A stretch of DNA of 19,040 nt from Nitrospirota bacterium (GCA_021787505.1 JAJYLU010000003.1:1-19040); one strand, 5' to 3'; positions 7,162-14,062 are shown, counted from the first letter of the stretch. Numbers and translations: made by a program. Notes: generated by a model from the sequence alone, not told the origin.

Positions 7162-8655
7162 CTAAAACATTACCTGGACACCGGCATTGATAATCCATGT
7201 GGTTTTCATCTGCAGGCCGTTCAGATATTGATAAATGGGCACACCGCCTTCAACTCCGAAGCTGAGTGAGCCCTTCTGATAACTCAATCCGATCAGGCCG
7301 TCGAGTCGCTGCCCTCCGTAGTTATTTGGATCGGCGTCGGGCGTCGGCGCGCCCATCCCCGTTACAGGATGGATGAGCTTGTCGATTTCGGGGTCACGCC
7401 CGTGAATACGCCCTGTGTCATTGAAGACGAGGCGCACCCATGAGCTGAGCGGGCCGAATGCACGCTGCAGCCAGCCGGTCGCCTTGAGGTTGTCGCCGAG
7501 GCTGTAACCGTTTTTATTTGTTCCTATGCGATAGGTGTACATGACCTGGCCGCCCCAGTTCCATTTGGCATCGTCGCTGAGGGCATTATAGGTGAGGGCG
7601 GGCTTCAGGTCGTAGGTGCCTGAGCCGAGCTGCATGTCATAGGGAGCGCGATATGTCTTCCGCATCATCACTATCGTCTGGTCTATGTCCCCGGTAGGAA
7701 GGCTGAGGCCGAGGCTGCCGACCAGGTATTTGTTGATCTTGTATATTCCCCTCAGTTCCGTGTCGCCGGGGCCACGCGTGGTCATGGGGTCCTCGCGTGT
7801 GATCATTTTCCCGGGGCCCATGTCCATCAGCATGCCCATGGAGTTGACCTGATAATTCGCCATGGCCATGACGGTCAGCCGGTCGGTGATCCCGTACATC
7901 AGCATGAACATGTGCATATCCATGGTCATGTCGGTAGGTATCATCATATAATTGTACGGCTTGCCCCTTTTGAACCCGATGCTGTTCAGATCGACGTCAG
8001 ATGTACCTGCGCGCAGTCCGCTCATGTTCATATGCATGAGCTTGTATGTCACCATCCACATCCCGGCCGGATGGGTATGGTAGATATCGTCGCCAAAGGC
8101 GGGGTTGAAGAGCATCTGGGCGCCCGGGCCCATGTGCATACTCATATCGTGGCCCATGTGCGCATGATCCATTCCGGCGCCCTTATCCAGTTCCTTTTCA
8201 CTCGCCTTAATGGCTTGGTCGAAAGACGCTATCTCACCGCCGTTCTCCTTCACGAATTGATGTGCCGCTGCCTCCGCGGCAAAGGCCCATTTTGGGACAG
8301 CGGTCATGACCCCTTCCTTGTTGCCGCCGATCACCCAGGTCGCGGTCCTCGCGTCTGTCAGTTCTTTCGTCGTGTAATCGGCGACCAGTATGGACTTCAC
8401 CTGCCTCTCTTTGTTCTGCCGCAGCTCGATGGCTGCACAGTGGATGCTGCAGACTCCCGCGGTGGTCCCATCAGCATAGACAATAAGCATTCTGCTGCGG
8501 GCGAAAACGGTCCGGTCCATCCCGCACTGATTGCAGTGCTTGGGATTTTCAACAGTGTCCGCAGCGCCGCCCGCGTATGAAGGAAGCGCACAGAATAACA
8601 GAAATAAAATAGACAAAGCCGCAAAAGATGTGGTGATTGTTTTGAGCAGTCTCAT
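7162..8655 (-). CDS. NosL-domain / Met-rich outer-membrane beta-barrel fusion
   Basis: 497 residues. A Sec signal peptide (about 1-28, cleavage near SYA) is followed by a NosL-like domain (about 38-150) with CNQCGM (C41, C44, M46) and CSIHC (C69, H72, C73). NosL proteins are periplasmic Cu(I)-binding chaperones, normally lipoproteins; no lipobox is seen here. A His/Met linker (residues 161-181, MDHAHMGHDMSMHMG) leads into a second domain of about 310 residues. It has alternating polar/hydrophobic strands, motifs such as HTHPAGMW, LSLPTGDID and LGSGTYDLKPALTY, and a C-terminal phenylalanine (VQVMF), all typical of outer-membrane 'transporter' barrels. Residues 162-291 contain 27 methionines, suggesting Cu(I) or other soft-metal binding. 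It is the last of four minus-strand envelope genes. The NosL and barrel calls are firm; the metal role is inferred. Start supported by GGGAGAG 9 bases upstream. Confidence 0.85.
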   Translation of the reverse strand: MRLLKTITTSFAALSILFLLFCALPSYAGGAADTVENPKHCNQCGMDRTVFARSRMLIVYADGTTAGVCSIHCAAIELRQNKERQVKSILVADYTTKELTDARTATWVIGGNKEGVMTAVPKWAFAAEAAAHQFVKENGGEIASFDQAIKASEKELDKGAGMDHAHMGHDMSMHMGPGAQMLFNPAFGDDIYHTHPAGMWMVTYKLMHMNMSGLRAGTSDVDLNSIGFKRGKPYNYMMIPTDMTMDMHMFMLMYGITDRLTVMAMANYQVNSMGMLMDMGPGKMITREDPMTTRGPGDTELRGIYKINKYLVGSLGLSLPTGDIDQTIVMMRKTYRAPYDMQLGSGTYDLKPALTYNALSDDAKWNWGGQVMYTYRIGTNKNGYSLGDNLKATGWLQRAFGPLSSWVRLVFNDTGRIHGRDPEIDKLIHPVTGMGAPTPDADPNNYGGQRLDGLIGLSYQKGSLSFGVEGGVPIYQYLNGLQMKTTWIINAGVQVMF

Positions 8656-8839
8656 TCTTTAAATCTCTCCCTTTTCTATAGGGCTTAAAGCCCTTATTTT
8701 TCGTTATCTCTGCATCCAGTCCAGCGAATCCCCTGCAAGTACCTCTTATCACACTCAACAGCGCCATCCGCTACGGGTGTACTTCTCATAGGGGGACGGA
8801 GGCATAGCCCCCGCCCCGATTACGATTCGAATACTGCTT

Positions 8840-9664
8840 TTAATGCCCTCCTTTAAGGAGGTCGAGCCCGGTGCCAAAAGGCCCGCTCGTTTTTGGTATA
8901 TCTGCCCCATGACAGTCCGTGCAATTATTCTGGCCGGGGATTTCGTTGGCAAAGACAGGGGCCTTTACAGTGGGTGCGAATTTGCCGTCCGCCCACAGGT
9001 TCAGCAATTCTGCGGTCTTCATGGCCATGTCGGATGCCATCCTGGCGCACCTCTCCATCTGCTGGGGACTGAGGAAGCCGACGCCTTCCTTTTTCATCCA
9101 CTTGCCTACCGAGAGATGGCAGAGCGGAGAATTACTCACATTTTGCGATTTGATCTCCGCCTTCGGGTGGTCAGGGACATAAATCGGCAGCGCGGTGTTG
9201 GCGTAGAAGTTTATCACCTCATTATTGATCGCCTCTCCTGTCTTCGGGCCTGCCACGAGGGTCGCGGCAACACCTGCGCCGATCAGCGTGCCACAGGTCG
9301 CGCCCCAGCCTGAAGTCCCGCCGTGGGCGAAAGTGGTGATTTCCACCGGAAATGAGAGGTAGGGCTCCCCTACCTTTTTCCTGAGAATTTCCACTACCCC
9401 GCTCAACGTAGCATAACTGCAAAAGCCTTTAAACCAGTTGTCATGGGCAATCTCTCCGGCCTGTCTAATTTCAGCCGGAGTGAATTTCTTATAAGGCCAG
9501 GGAAGTGTTGCAGACTTCTTCTTTGCTGCTTCCGCACTTGATAACATGCTCAGTCCGCCCGATGCTGCGACCGCGAGACCCGCCGCGCCGACAGCTAATT
9601 TACCCGCGCTTTTGATAAGATGTCTCCTTGACAACTTTTCTTTGATGATATTTTCAACTTTCAT
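8840..9664 (-). CDS. Tat-exported split-Soret cytochrome c-like protein (C_GCAxxG_C_C type)
   Basis: 274 residues from the ATG at 9664, chosen over the upstream GTG at 9673 because GAGGTGAG sits at proper spacing from the ATG. A twin-arginine signal (SRRHLIK, R13-R14) and a hydrophobic Ala/Gly segment precede a likely cleavage after AEA (residue 46). The mature domain carries the cysteine pattern of the C_GCAxxG_C_C redox family: C82 (GFCSYATL), C124 in GATCGTLIGAG, C182 and C206. A C-terminal c-type heme site follows, CTDCH (248-252). This combination resembles Desulfovibrio split-Soret cytochrome c, a dimeric periplasmic electron carrier. The central motif reads ATCGTLIG rather than strict GCAxxG. 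Tat export implies folding, perhaps metal insertion, before export. A dyad lies in its leader and a terminator lies upstream. Confidence 0.85.
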   Translation of the reverse strand: MKVENIIKEKLSRRHLIKSAGKLAVGAAGLAVAASGGLSMLSSAEAAKKKSATLPWPYKKFTPAEIRQAGEIAHDNWFKGFCSYATLSGVVEILRKKVGEPYLSFPVEITTFAHGGTSGWGATCGTLIGAGVAATLVAGPKTGEAINNEVINFYANTALPIYVPDHPKAEIKSQNVSNSPLCHLSVGKWMKKEGVGFLSPQQMERCARMASDMAMKTAELLNLWADGKFAPTVKAPVFANEIPGQNNCTDCHGADIPKTSGPFGTGLDLLKGGH

Positions 9665-9688
9665 ATTTCTCACCTCATAAATTGATCG

Positions 9689-9707
9689 TGGTTTCTGTCC
9701 GAAACCA
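9689..9707 (-). promoter_or_regulatory. Inverted repeat in the leader of the cytochrome gene (candidate operator)
   Basis: Perfect 7-bp inverted repeat TGGTTTC-N5-GAAACCA, 25 bases upstream of the ATG at 9664. It could be a dimeric-regulator operator or an RNA hairpin just before the ribosome binding site. No regulator gene adjoins it. Confidence 0.45.
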
Positions 9708-9749
9708 TCGTATTATGAAAACCTGGTGTTTTCCCTCCCCGACTCGGTT

Positions 9750-9811
9750 AAAAAAAGGGACCCCGCTCCCGAAGATCTCCGGAACTGTCGGGGATAATCC
9801 GAAGCGGAGTC
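9750..9811 (-). terminator. Branched terminator or attenuator upstream of the cytochrome gene
   Basis: On the minus strand, arm GACTCCGCT (9811-9803) pairs with AGCGGGGTC (9767-9759) over 9 bp with one G-U. The 35-base loop has internal complementarity. CC and a run of seven T follow (9756-9750). It lies after the 93-residue gene and before the cytochrome gene, so it can terminate the former or attenuate read-through. Confidence 0.55.
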
Positions 9812-9912
9812 AGTAATAAGGGGAGAAAGTCCATCAAGGACATGTCGGCCCAGGCATAAAAAGCCGCCTGAGTCGGAGAAAACATAACTCGCTGACTTCG
9901 GAATGAAGGAGA

Positions 9913-10194
9913 CTAAATTTTCGGAGGGTGTTCTTCTTGTGTTGCGAATAACAGAGGATGAAACACAACTTCGACGACGCGTGTGAAACCGACAAATCCT
10001 GCCGGTATGATGATGCACGGGCTTTCATGGACCCCCGGCATCGTGGAGTTTGCGGCTACTGCCGGGTTCGCTGCATCGCAGACGTCAAGCGTAATGAGAA
10101 ACGTCCCGCTGCCTGCAGGAGGTGACGTTATGGACAATGGTGCAAAAATCGAGACTGCCAATGCAAGCAGGATCAGTAGGGCTCTGGCTTTCAT
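9913..10194 (-). CDS. Small exported or membrane-anchored Cys protein, unknown function (93 aa)
   Basis: Not recognised as a named family. The N terminus (MKAR then about 18 hydrophobic residues) is a signal peptide or membrane anchor. The remainder has two cysteines (C39 in LDVCDAANP, C60 in ESPCIIIP) and a hydrophobic stretch near residue 65. It ends in a charged tail (QEEHPPKI). The paired cysteines suggest a disulfide or metal site in the periplasm; that is inference. It lies second in the minus-strand envelope cluster, 122 bases after the small membrane-protein gene, and a terminator-like structure follows. A possible TATAAT promoter precedes it. Coding character is supported by the signal-like N terminus and its position. 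Confidence 0.6.
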   Translation of the reverse strand: MKARALLILLALAVSIFAPLSITSPPAGSGTFLITLDVCDAANPAVAANSTMPGVHESPCIIIPAGFVGFTRVVEVVFHPLLFATQEEHPPKI

Positions 10195-10244
10195 CTGCCT
10201 GTTATTTTTGGGGATGCCCTTTTATTTGTCAACGTCAAATTACA

Positions 10245-10250
10245 ATTATA
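10245..10250 (-). promoter_or_regulatory. Putative -10 element upstream of the 93-aa gene
   Basis: Perfect TATAAT on the minus strand, about 50 bases upstream of the ATG at 10194. The -35 region is weak, so only the -10 is called. A separate TTGACA (minus strand) downstream of it lacks a good -10. Confidence 0.3.
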
Positions 10251-10316
10251 AGGTGGAGATGGGAGGGCAGTTTCATGTACCGCCTTCCGATAAAGGGCCT
10301 CAGCCCGGTCGCCTCG

Positions 10317-10646
10317 TCAGTGGAAAGGGTCTTCCCGATTTCCTGGTTGCTGCCCTTCATCAGATGCTTGGCGCTTTTTGTCGCCCCCATGCTTTTTGGA
10401 ACCCCCTGATATCAATCTGCGGACAAAAAAAACGACCCCCAGAGCGATAACGATCCAGGAAACCACCATGACTACGGTGATCCATGTCCCGGGGCCGGGC
10501 CCTTCATCGATGTGGCCGGGACGGCCCCCATGGGCATGCGCCGCTGAGCCAGCCCACAGGAGCGACGCTGATATGGCAGCGGCCAGTTTATGCCTGCCCG
10601 CAAAAACTATTTTCTTTCCTGTCTTCGGCCGGCCGGACAAGCTCAT
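10317..10646 (-). CDS. Small membrane protein with His-rich periplasmic segment (109 aa)
   Basis: Not a recognised family. A basic N terminus precedes a signal-like hydrophobic segment (about 20-36) ending in AHA. Then comes a short His/Gly/Pro loop (HGGRPGHIDEGPGPG, about 39-53) that could bind a metal, one strong transmembrane helix (about 55-76), and a positively charged tail rich in K, R and Q (77-109). Layout is N-signal, short periplasmic loop, helix, cytoplasmic tail. The first ATG has no ribosome binding site and sits almost on the predicted transcript start. It is the first gene of the four-gene minus-strand envelope cluster and is divergent from the corrinoid activator gene. Function inferred only loosely: metal sensing or assembly partner. 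Confidence 0.6.
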   Translation of the reverse strand: MSLSGRPKTGKKIVFAGRHKLAAAISASLLWAGSAAHAHGGRPGHIDEGPGPGTWITVVMVVSWIVIALGVVFFVRRLISGGSKKHGGDKKRQASDEGQQPGNREDPFH

Positions 10647-10651
10647 ACCAT

Positions 10652-10680
10652 AAAATATCGCTGTTTGAGAATGGCGTCAA
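10652..10680 (-). promoter_or_regulatory. Putative promoter of the envelope gene cluster
   Basis: Minus strand TTGACG (10680-10675), exactly 17 bases, TATTTT (10657-10652). The predicted start falls at or within a base or two of the ATG at 10646, implying a leaderless mRNA. Confidence 0.45.
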
Positions 10681-10791
10681 CAGTTTAGGCGTAGCTTGAC
10701 ATATAGTTGCAATCAATTCTTTGCAAAGCCGGACGGGGACGCTGAAAAATCGCTTGTAGTTCTCCTCTGCGGATCCGCCGCTGCTCGTCCA

Positions 10792-10821
10792 TTGATTTTC
10801 ACCTCTTATTACCCATAAAAT
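10792..10821 (+). promoter_or_regulatory. Putative promoter of the corrinoid activator gene
   Basis: TTGATT (10792-10797), 18 bases, TAAAAT (10816-10821). The predicted start is about 10828, two bases before the ATG at 10830. No Shine-Dalgarno sequence is visible, again suggesting a leaderless transcript. Confidence 0.4.
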
Positions 10822-10829
10822 GTAAAACC

Positions 10830-12695
10830 ATGGAAATCAGGATACTTAACGGAAAAACGATAGCGGCTGAGGCCGGCAAAAGCATTTATAAAACCTTGAA
10901 GGACAATGGAGTGTATCTTGTCTCCTCATGCGGGGGTAAGGGGGTCTGCGGGAAGTGCCGTGTAAAGCTCATCGAAGGTAGTGCCCGGATCGAATCAACG
11001 GGTAAGCTCCTGAAAAAAGAGATCGAAGAGAAATTCGCGCTTGCCTGCAAGACAATACCGGAAGGCGACGTTCTCATCGAGGTCCCCGAGGAATCGAAAC
11101 TCATCATAGGAGACAAGATCGCCCTGTCGAAGACGAAGGATCTGCTGGAGTATCTGCGGGCGATCGATCCTGCGCTTACTCCCACAGTCCGCAAGATCGT
11201 GCTGAAGCTCACCCCTCCGTCGATCCAGGACAATACGGGTGATCTCGAAAGGCTCAAAAGGGCGCTCGGCGAAAAAGGTATACATGATATGGTTTTCTCC
11301 CATGCATTCATCCTTGCCATGCCGAAGGCCCTCAGGGGCGCGGCGTGGGATGTCTGTCTTTCCTACACTGAAAAGCACGAAGCGATAGGGCTTTCTGCGG
11401 TATGCAAGGCGCACCATTACGGGGTTGCGGTCGATATCGGGACGACAACGGTCGTTGTATATGTGGTGAATTGTGCGGACGGTACTTTGGTCGATGCCGG
11501 AATGACCTATAATTCACAGATGCGGTACGGCGATGACGTCATCACGAGGATCGTCTATGCGACGGAGGGAGGGGGACTTCAGGATCTGAGGAACGCAATC
11601 GTGAACGACGTAAACGACCTTTTGGCGCCGATCATAGAAAAAAACGGCATCGATGTCGAAGACATCGATTCTGCGGTTATTTCGGGGAACACGACGATGA
11701 CACAACTTTTCTGGGGACTCGATCCGGCTTCCATCAGGGAAGAGCCCTATATCCCGACTGTCAACAACTATCCGGTCTGGAGGGCGGGGACCGCCCGGCT
11801 GAAGATAAATTCTCAGGCTCCGGTGTATACGATGTCGAACGTAGGGAGTTATGTCGGAGGGGATATCGTGGCGGGGGTCCTTGCCTCGAAGATGTACAAG
11901 AACCCTGAGGTCGCTCTCTTCATGGACATCGGGACGAACGGCGAGATCGCGGTCGGCAACAATGACTGGATGATGACCGCGGCGTGTTCGATGGGGCCGT
12001 GTTTCGAAGGCAGCGGCATACGGCACGGCATGCGGGCGACGGAGGGGGCGGTCGAGTCGGTTAAGATCGACCTATCGAGTTTTGAGCCGTCGCTCGGCGT
12101 GGTCGGAAACACCACTCCCTCAGGAATATGCGGCTCAGGCATGATAGACGCCATCTCGGAACTCTTCTTGTCCGGCGCGATAGACCAGAAGGGCAAACTG
12201 AGGAGAGACCTCGGCACCGACAGGATCAGGACCGGCGAGGAAGGGCCGGAATTCGTCCTCTACCGCGGAGAGCGGAAGGACATCGTGCTTACCGAGGTGG
12301 ACATCGAGAATGTGATCCGCGCGAAGGCTGCTCTTTATGCGGGCGTGTCAGTTTTACTGAAGGAAGTCGGACTTTCGCTGGATATCGTAGAACGTATTTA
12401 TATCGCCGGAGGTTTCGGCAATTATCTCAATGTTGACAAGGCGATCATGATCGGTATGCTGCCGGACCTTCCGAAAGAGAAGTTTGCCTTCATAGGCAAC
12501 ACTTCCATCGCAGGGGCTTATCTTTGCCTGTTGTCCGGACAGATGCGGCGCGAGGCGGAGGAGATTGCCTCAAAGATGACCTACATGGAACTCTCGGTAT
12601 CGAGGGGGTTCATGGACGAATATATGTCGGCCCTTTTCCTGCCCCACACGGATATCGGTCTCTTCCCGAGCGTGAAGGGATTATATAAGAAATAA
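10830..12695 (+). CDS. Corrinoid-protein reductive activator (RACE): 2Fe-2S ferredoxin + ASKHA ATPase
   Basis: 621 residues. The N-terminal plant-type 2Fe-2S domain has C34, C40, C43 and C73 (CX5CX2CX29C). A linker (about 90-190) leads to the ASKHA-fold ATPase: phosphate-1 motif DIGTTT (202-207), an SGNTTM turn (285-290), DIGTNGE (366-372), the CSMGPCFEGSGIRHG segment (386-400), GICGSGM and the late adenosine motif YIAGGFGN. RACE proteins use ATP and an electron to reduce the inactive Co(II) corrinoid of methyltransferase partners to Co(I), as RamA-, AcsV- and vanillate-demethylase-type activators do. It is cytoplasmic. Family membership is clear from the domain order and C-terminal region. 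No corrinoid protein, methyltransferase or CODH/ACS gene lies nearby, so its client cannot be read from context. It is divergent from the envelope cluster and convergent with panC. Confidence 0.93.
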   Translation: MEIRILNGKTIAAEAGKSIYKTLKDNGVYLVSSCGGKGVCGKCRVKLIEGSARIESTGKLLKKEIEEKFALACKTIPEGDVLIEVPEESKLIIGDKIALSKTKDLLEYLRAIDPALTPTVRKIVLKLTPPSIQDNTGDLERLKRALGEKGIHDMVFSHAFILAMPKALRGAAWDVCLSYTEKHEAIGLSAVCKAHHYGVAVDIGTTTVVVYVVNCADGTLVDAGMTYNSQMRYGDDVITRIVYATEGGGLQDLRNAIVNDVNDLLAPIIEKNGIDVEDIDSAVISGNTTMTQLFWGLDPASIREEPYIPTVNNYPVWRAGTARLKINSQAPVYTMSNVGSYVGGDIVAGVLASKMYKNPEVALFMDIGTNGEIAVGNNDWMMTAACSMGPCFEGSGIRHGMRATEGAVESVKIDLSSFEPSLGVVGNTTPSGICGSGMIDAISELFLSGAIDQKGKLRRDLGTDRIRTGEEGPEFVLYRGERKDIVLTEVDIENVIRAKAALYAGVSVLLKEVGLSLDIVERIYIAGGFGNYLNVDKAIMIGMLPDLPKEKFAFIGNTSIAGAYLCLLSGQMRREAEEIASKMTYMELSVSRGFMDEYMSALFLPHTDIGLFPSVKGLYKK

Positions 12696-12729
12696 CGACA
12701 GCCTCAAAATAATGCGGACTTTGATCAAC

Positions 12730-12826
12730 AAAATCCCTCCTAACCTCCCTTTGCCAAAGGGAGGAATAAGACCCCTCTTTGGCAAATAGGCCTGCCTGCC
12801 AGTAGGCAGGGGCGAGGGGAGATTTT
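12730..12826. repeat. Multi-hairpin intergenic repeat between convergent genes
   Basis: Nested dyads: outer AAAATCcCTC against GGGGAGATTTT (12730 and 12826 ends); a perfect 9-bp hairpin CCTCCCTTT-GCC-AAAGGGAGG (12744-12764); CCCCTC/GAGGGG (12772-12777 with 12814-12819) enclosing CCTGCCT/AGGCAGG (12791-12797 with 12804-12810). The last is a degenerate relative of the palindrome at 1445-1464. It lies between the ends of the RACE gene and panC and can act as a bidirectional terminator. Confidence 0.7.
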
Positions 12827-12862
12827 CAGAATAATGCCTTTTCAATTATAAGACTTCGTAGG

Positions 12863-13711
12863 TTACGTATTCAGCAGCATGTTGTCGATGAGCCTTGTGC
12901 TGCCGAGTCTTGCGGCAACTGCGAGCAGCACTTCGCCCTTTATCTCATCGATAGCTTCAAGAGTTTCAGGATCATAGACATCCGCATACTCTATAGCGGT
13001 TATCAGCGGCTCCCGTGAAAGCACGGCATGCATCATTTCCCTGACTGCAGCGGGATAGTGCATGCCGGCCAGTATCGCCTGCGATGCCGCGGTGAGGCAC
13101 CGGAACAGTGCAGTGGCTGCATGGCGCTGTTCCGGGTTCAGGTAGGCGTTCCTCGAACTCATTGCGAGACCGTCGTGCTCCCGTATGGTGGGACAGATGA
13201 CGACCTCGGCGTCGAAGTTCAAATCTTTTACGAGTCTCCTAATCACTACGCTCTGCTGGAAGTCCTTCTGGCCGAAATATGCCCTTGTGGGGCGCACGAT
13301 GTTCAACAGCTTCGAGACGACGGTCGCAACCCCTTTGAAATGGCCAGGCCTGAATTCCCCGCAGAGCTTTCCGGAGATCTTCTCGACATCTATGAACGTC
13401 GTGAACCCGGGGGGATACATGATGCGGTCATCAGGCAGGAACAGGATATCGGCCTCCAGTTCCCTTATTTTTTTTGAGTCGCCTTCGATATCACGGGGGT
13501 ATCTGCCGAGGTCCTCAGCCGGACCGAACTGAGTTGGATTTACGAAGATACTGACCGCTGTCACGTCATTTTCTGCCCTTGATCTTTTTATAAGACTCAG
13601 GTGGCCCTCATGGAGGGCTCCCATCGTCGGCACGACGCCTATCGACCTCCCCTTTTGAAGGTGTTTTCTGCAGGTGTCCTGCATAATACGCGGTATTCTG
13701 ATCAGTTCCAT
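12863..13711 (-). CDS. panC: Pantothenate synthetase
   Basis: Condenses pantoate and beta-alanine with ATP, through a pantoyl-adenylate, to pantothenate in coenzyme A synthesis; cytoplasmic. Starting at the ATG at 13711 gives 282 residues, the normal family length; the open frame upstream carries no family sequence. Nucleotidyltransferase motifs are present: PTMGALHEGH near the N terminus (HxGH signature), FVNPTQFGP, the YFGQKDFQQ segment with GQKD, and the MSSRN equivalent of KMSKS (DGLAMSSRNAYL). An in-frame GTG five codons upstream (13726) is a possible alternative start, close to the predicted transcript start. No panB or panD neighbour is present. It converges with the RACE gene. Confidence 0.96.
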   Translation of the reverse strand: MELIRIPRIMQDTCRKHLQKGRSIGVVPTMGALHEGHLSLIKRSRAENDVTAVSIFVNPTQFGPAEDLGRYPRDIEGDSKKIRELEADILFLPDDRIMYPPGFTTFIDVEKISGKLCGEFRPGHFKGVATVVSKLLNIVRPTRAYFGQKDFQQSVVIRRLVKDLNFDAEVVICPTIREHDGLAMSSRNAYLNPEQRHAATALFRCLTAASQAILAGMHYPAAVREMMHAVLSREPLITAIEYADVYDPETLEAIDEIKGEVLLAVAARLGSTRLIDNMLLNT

Positions 13712-13730
13712 ATGCGGTGCTTTCACGGGT

Positions 13731-13741
13731 ATTGTATCACA
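13731..13741 (-). promoter_or_regulatory. Putative extended -10 promoter of panC
   Basis: Minus strand TGTGATACAAT, identical over 11 bases to the motif before the kinase gene. No clear -35. Predicted start about 13724, giving a leader of about 13 bases to the ATG at 13711. Confidence 0.4.
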
Positions 13742-13860
13742 AACGTCCGGTCCGGAAAGAAGGGTGCAGGGACAAGATGAGGTTGACGGCAGGCCGGTTC
13801 CATGGTACATATGATGACAGAGGAAGCGTTACCTTTATGCAAAGAAAGGTGGAGCCAGGC

Positions 13861-14000
13861 ATGCTGAAACACGCCATAGAATCGGCAGATTATTATCCTA
13901 TTCACGTAAACGCAGGCAGAACCTTCTGTGTAAGCTTCCAGAGGTTTGTCTCAAGTCTTCGGGTACTAGCGGAACCTCGACTATGGCTATTTTTCAGCAT
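13861..14000. repeat. Short inverted-repeat element, copy 2 (140 bp)
   Basis: Same element as at 4326-4465, in the same orientation on the plus strand. The left end (13861-13888) differs from copy 1 at one base. The right end (about 13974-14000) keeps CCTCGACTATGGC and TTTTTCAGC. The termini ATGCTGA and TCAGCAT are exact inverted repeats, with GCCATAG pairing inside. GAATATGTTT recurs outside the right end (14015-14024) at almost the same distance as in copy 1. It lies between panC and osmC, 63 bases before the osmC start. Confidence 0.85.
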
Positions 14001-14062
14001 GTCGTTACGCAACCGAATATGTTTTTTTAAATAATGGTGAGCTGAAATTCAGGAGGTGGAGT

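Noticed and set aside
7912..8580. Plus-strand His/Val-rich open frame of 222 codons
   Set aside because: Antisense of the Met/His-rich part of the NosL/barrel gene, whose composition produces it.
8680..8700. AGGGCTT-A-AAGCCCT followed by TATTTTT, looking like a plus-strand terminator
   Set aside because: No plus-strand gene precedes it. It lies in the leader of the minus-strand NosL/barrel gene, and the stem is short.
8740..8825. Minus-strand stretch with GCCTCCG and GTAGCGG...ATGG resembling a c-di-GMP (GEMM) riboswitch
   Set aside because: The conserved GGGCAAACC segment, the tetraloop arm and the receptor are absent, and the spacing is wrong. Only short chance matches remain.
8847..8861. 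CCTCCTT-T-AAGGAGG hairpin at the end of the cytochrome gene
   Set aside because: It lies within the coding sequence and is not followed by a T-tract on the minus strand.
10735..10760. GCTGAAAAAT looking like one end of the repeat element
   Set aside because: No matching inverted end nearby and only about 10 bases match; probably chance or a much eroded remnant.
13712..13810. 33-codon N-terminal extension of panC
   Set aside because: The family begins at the MELIRI methionine and the extension has no ribosome site. The predicted promoter also lies inside it.
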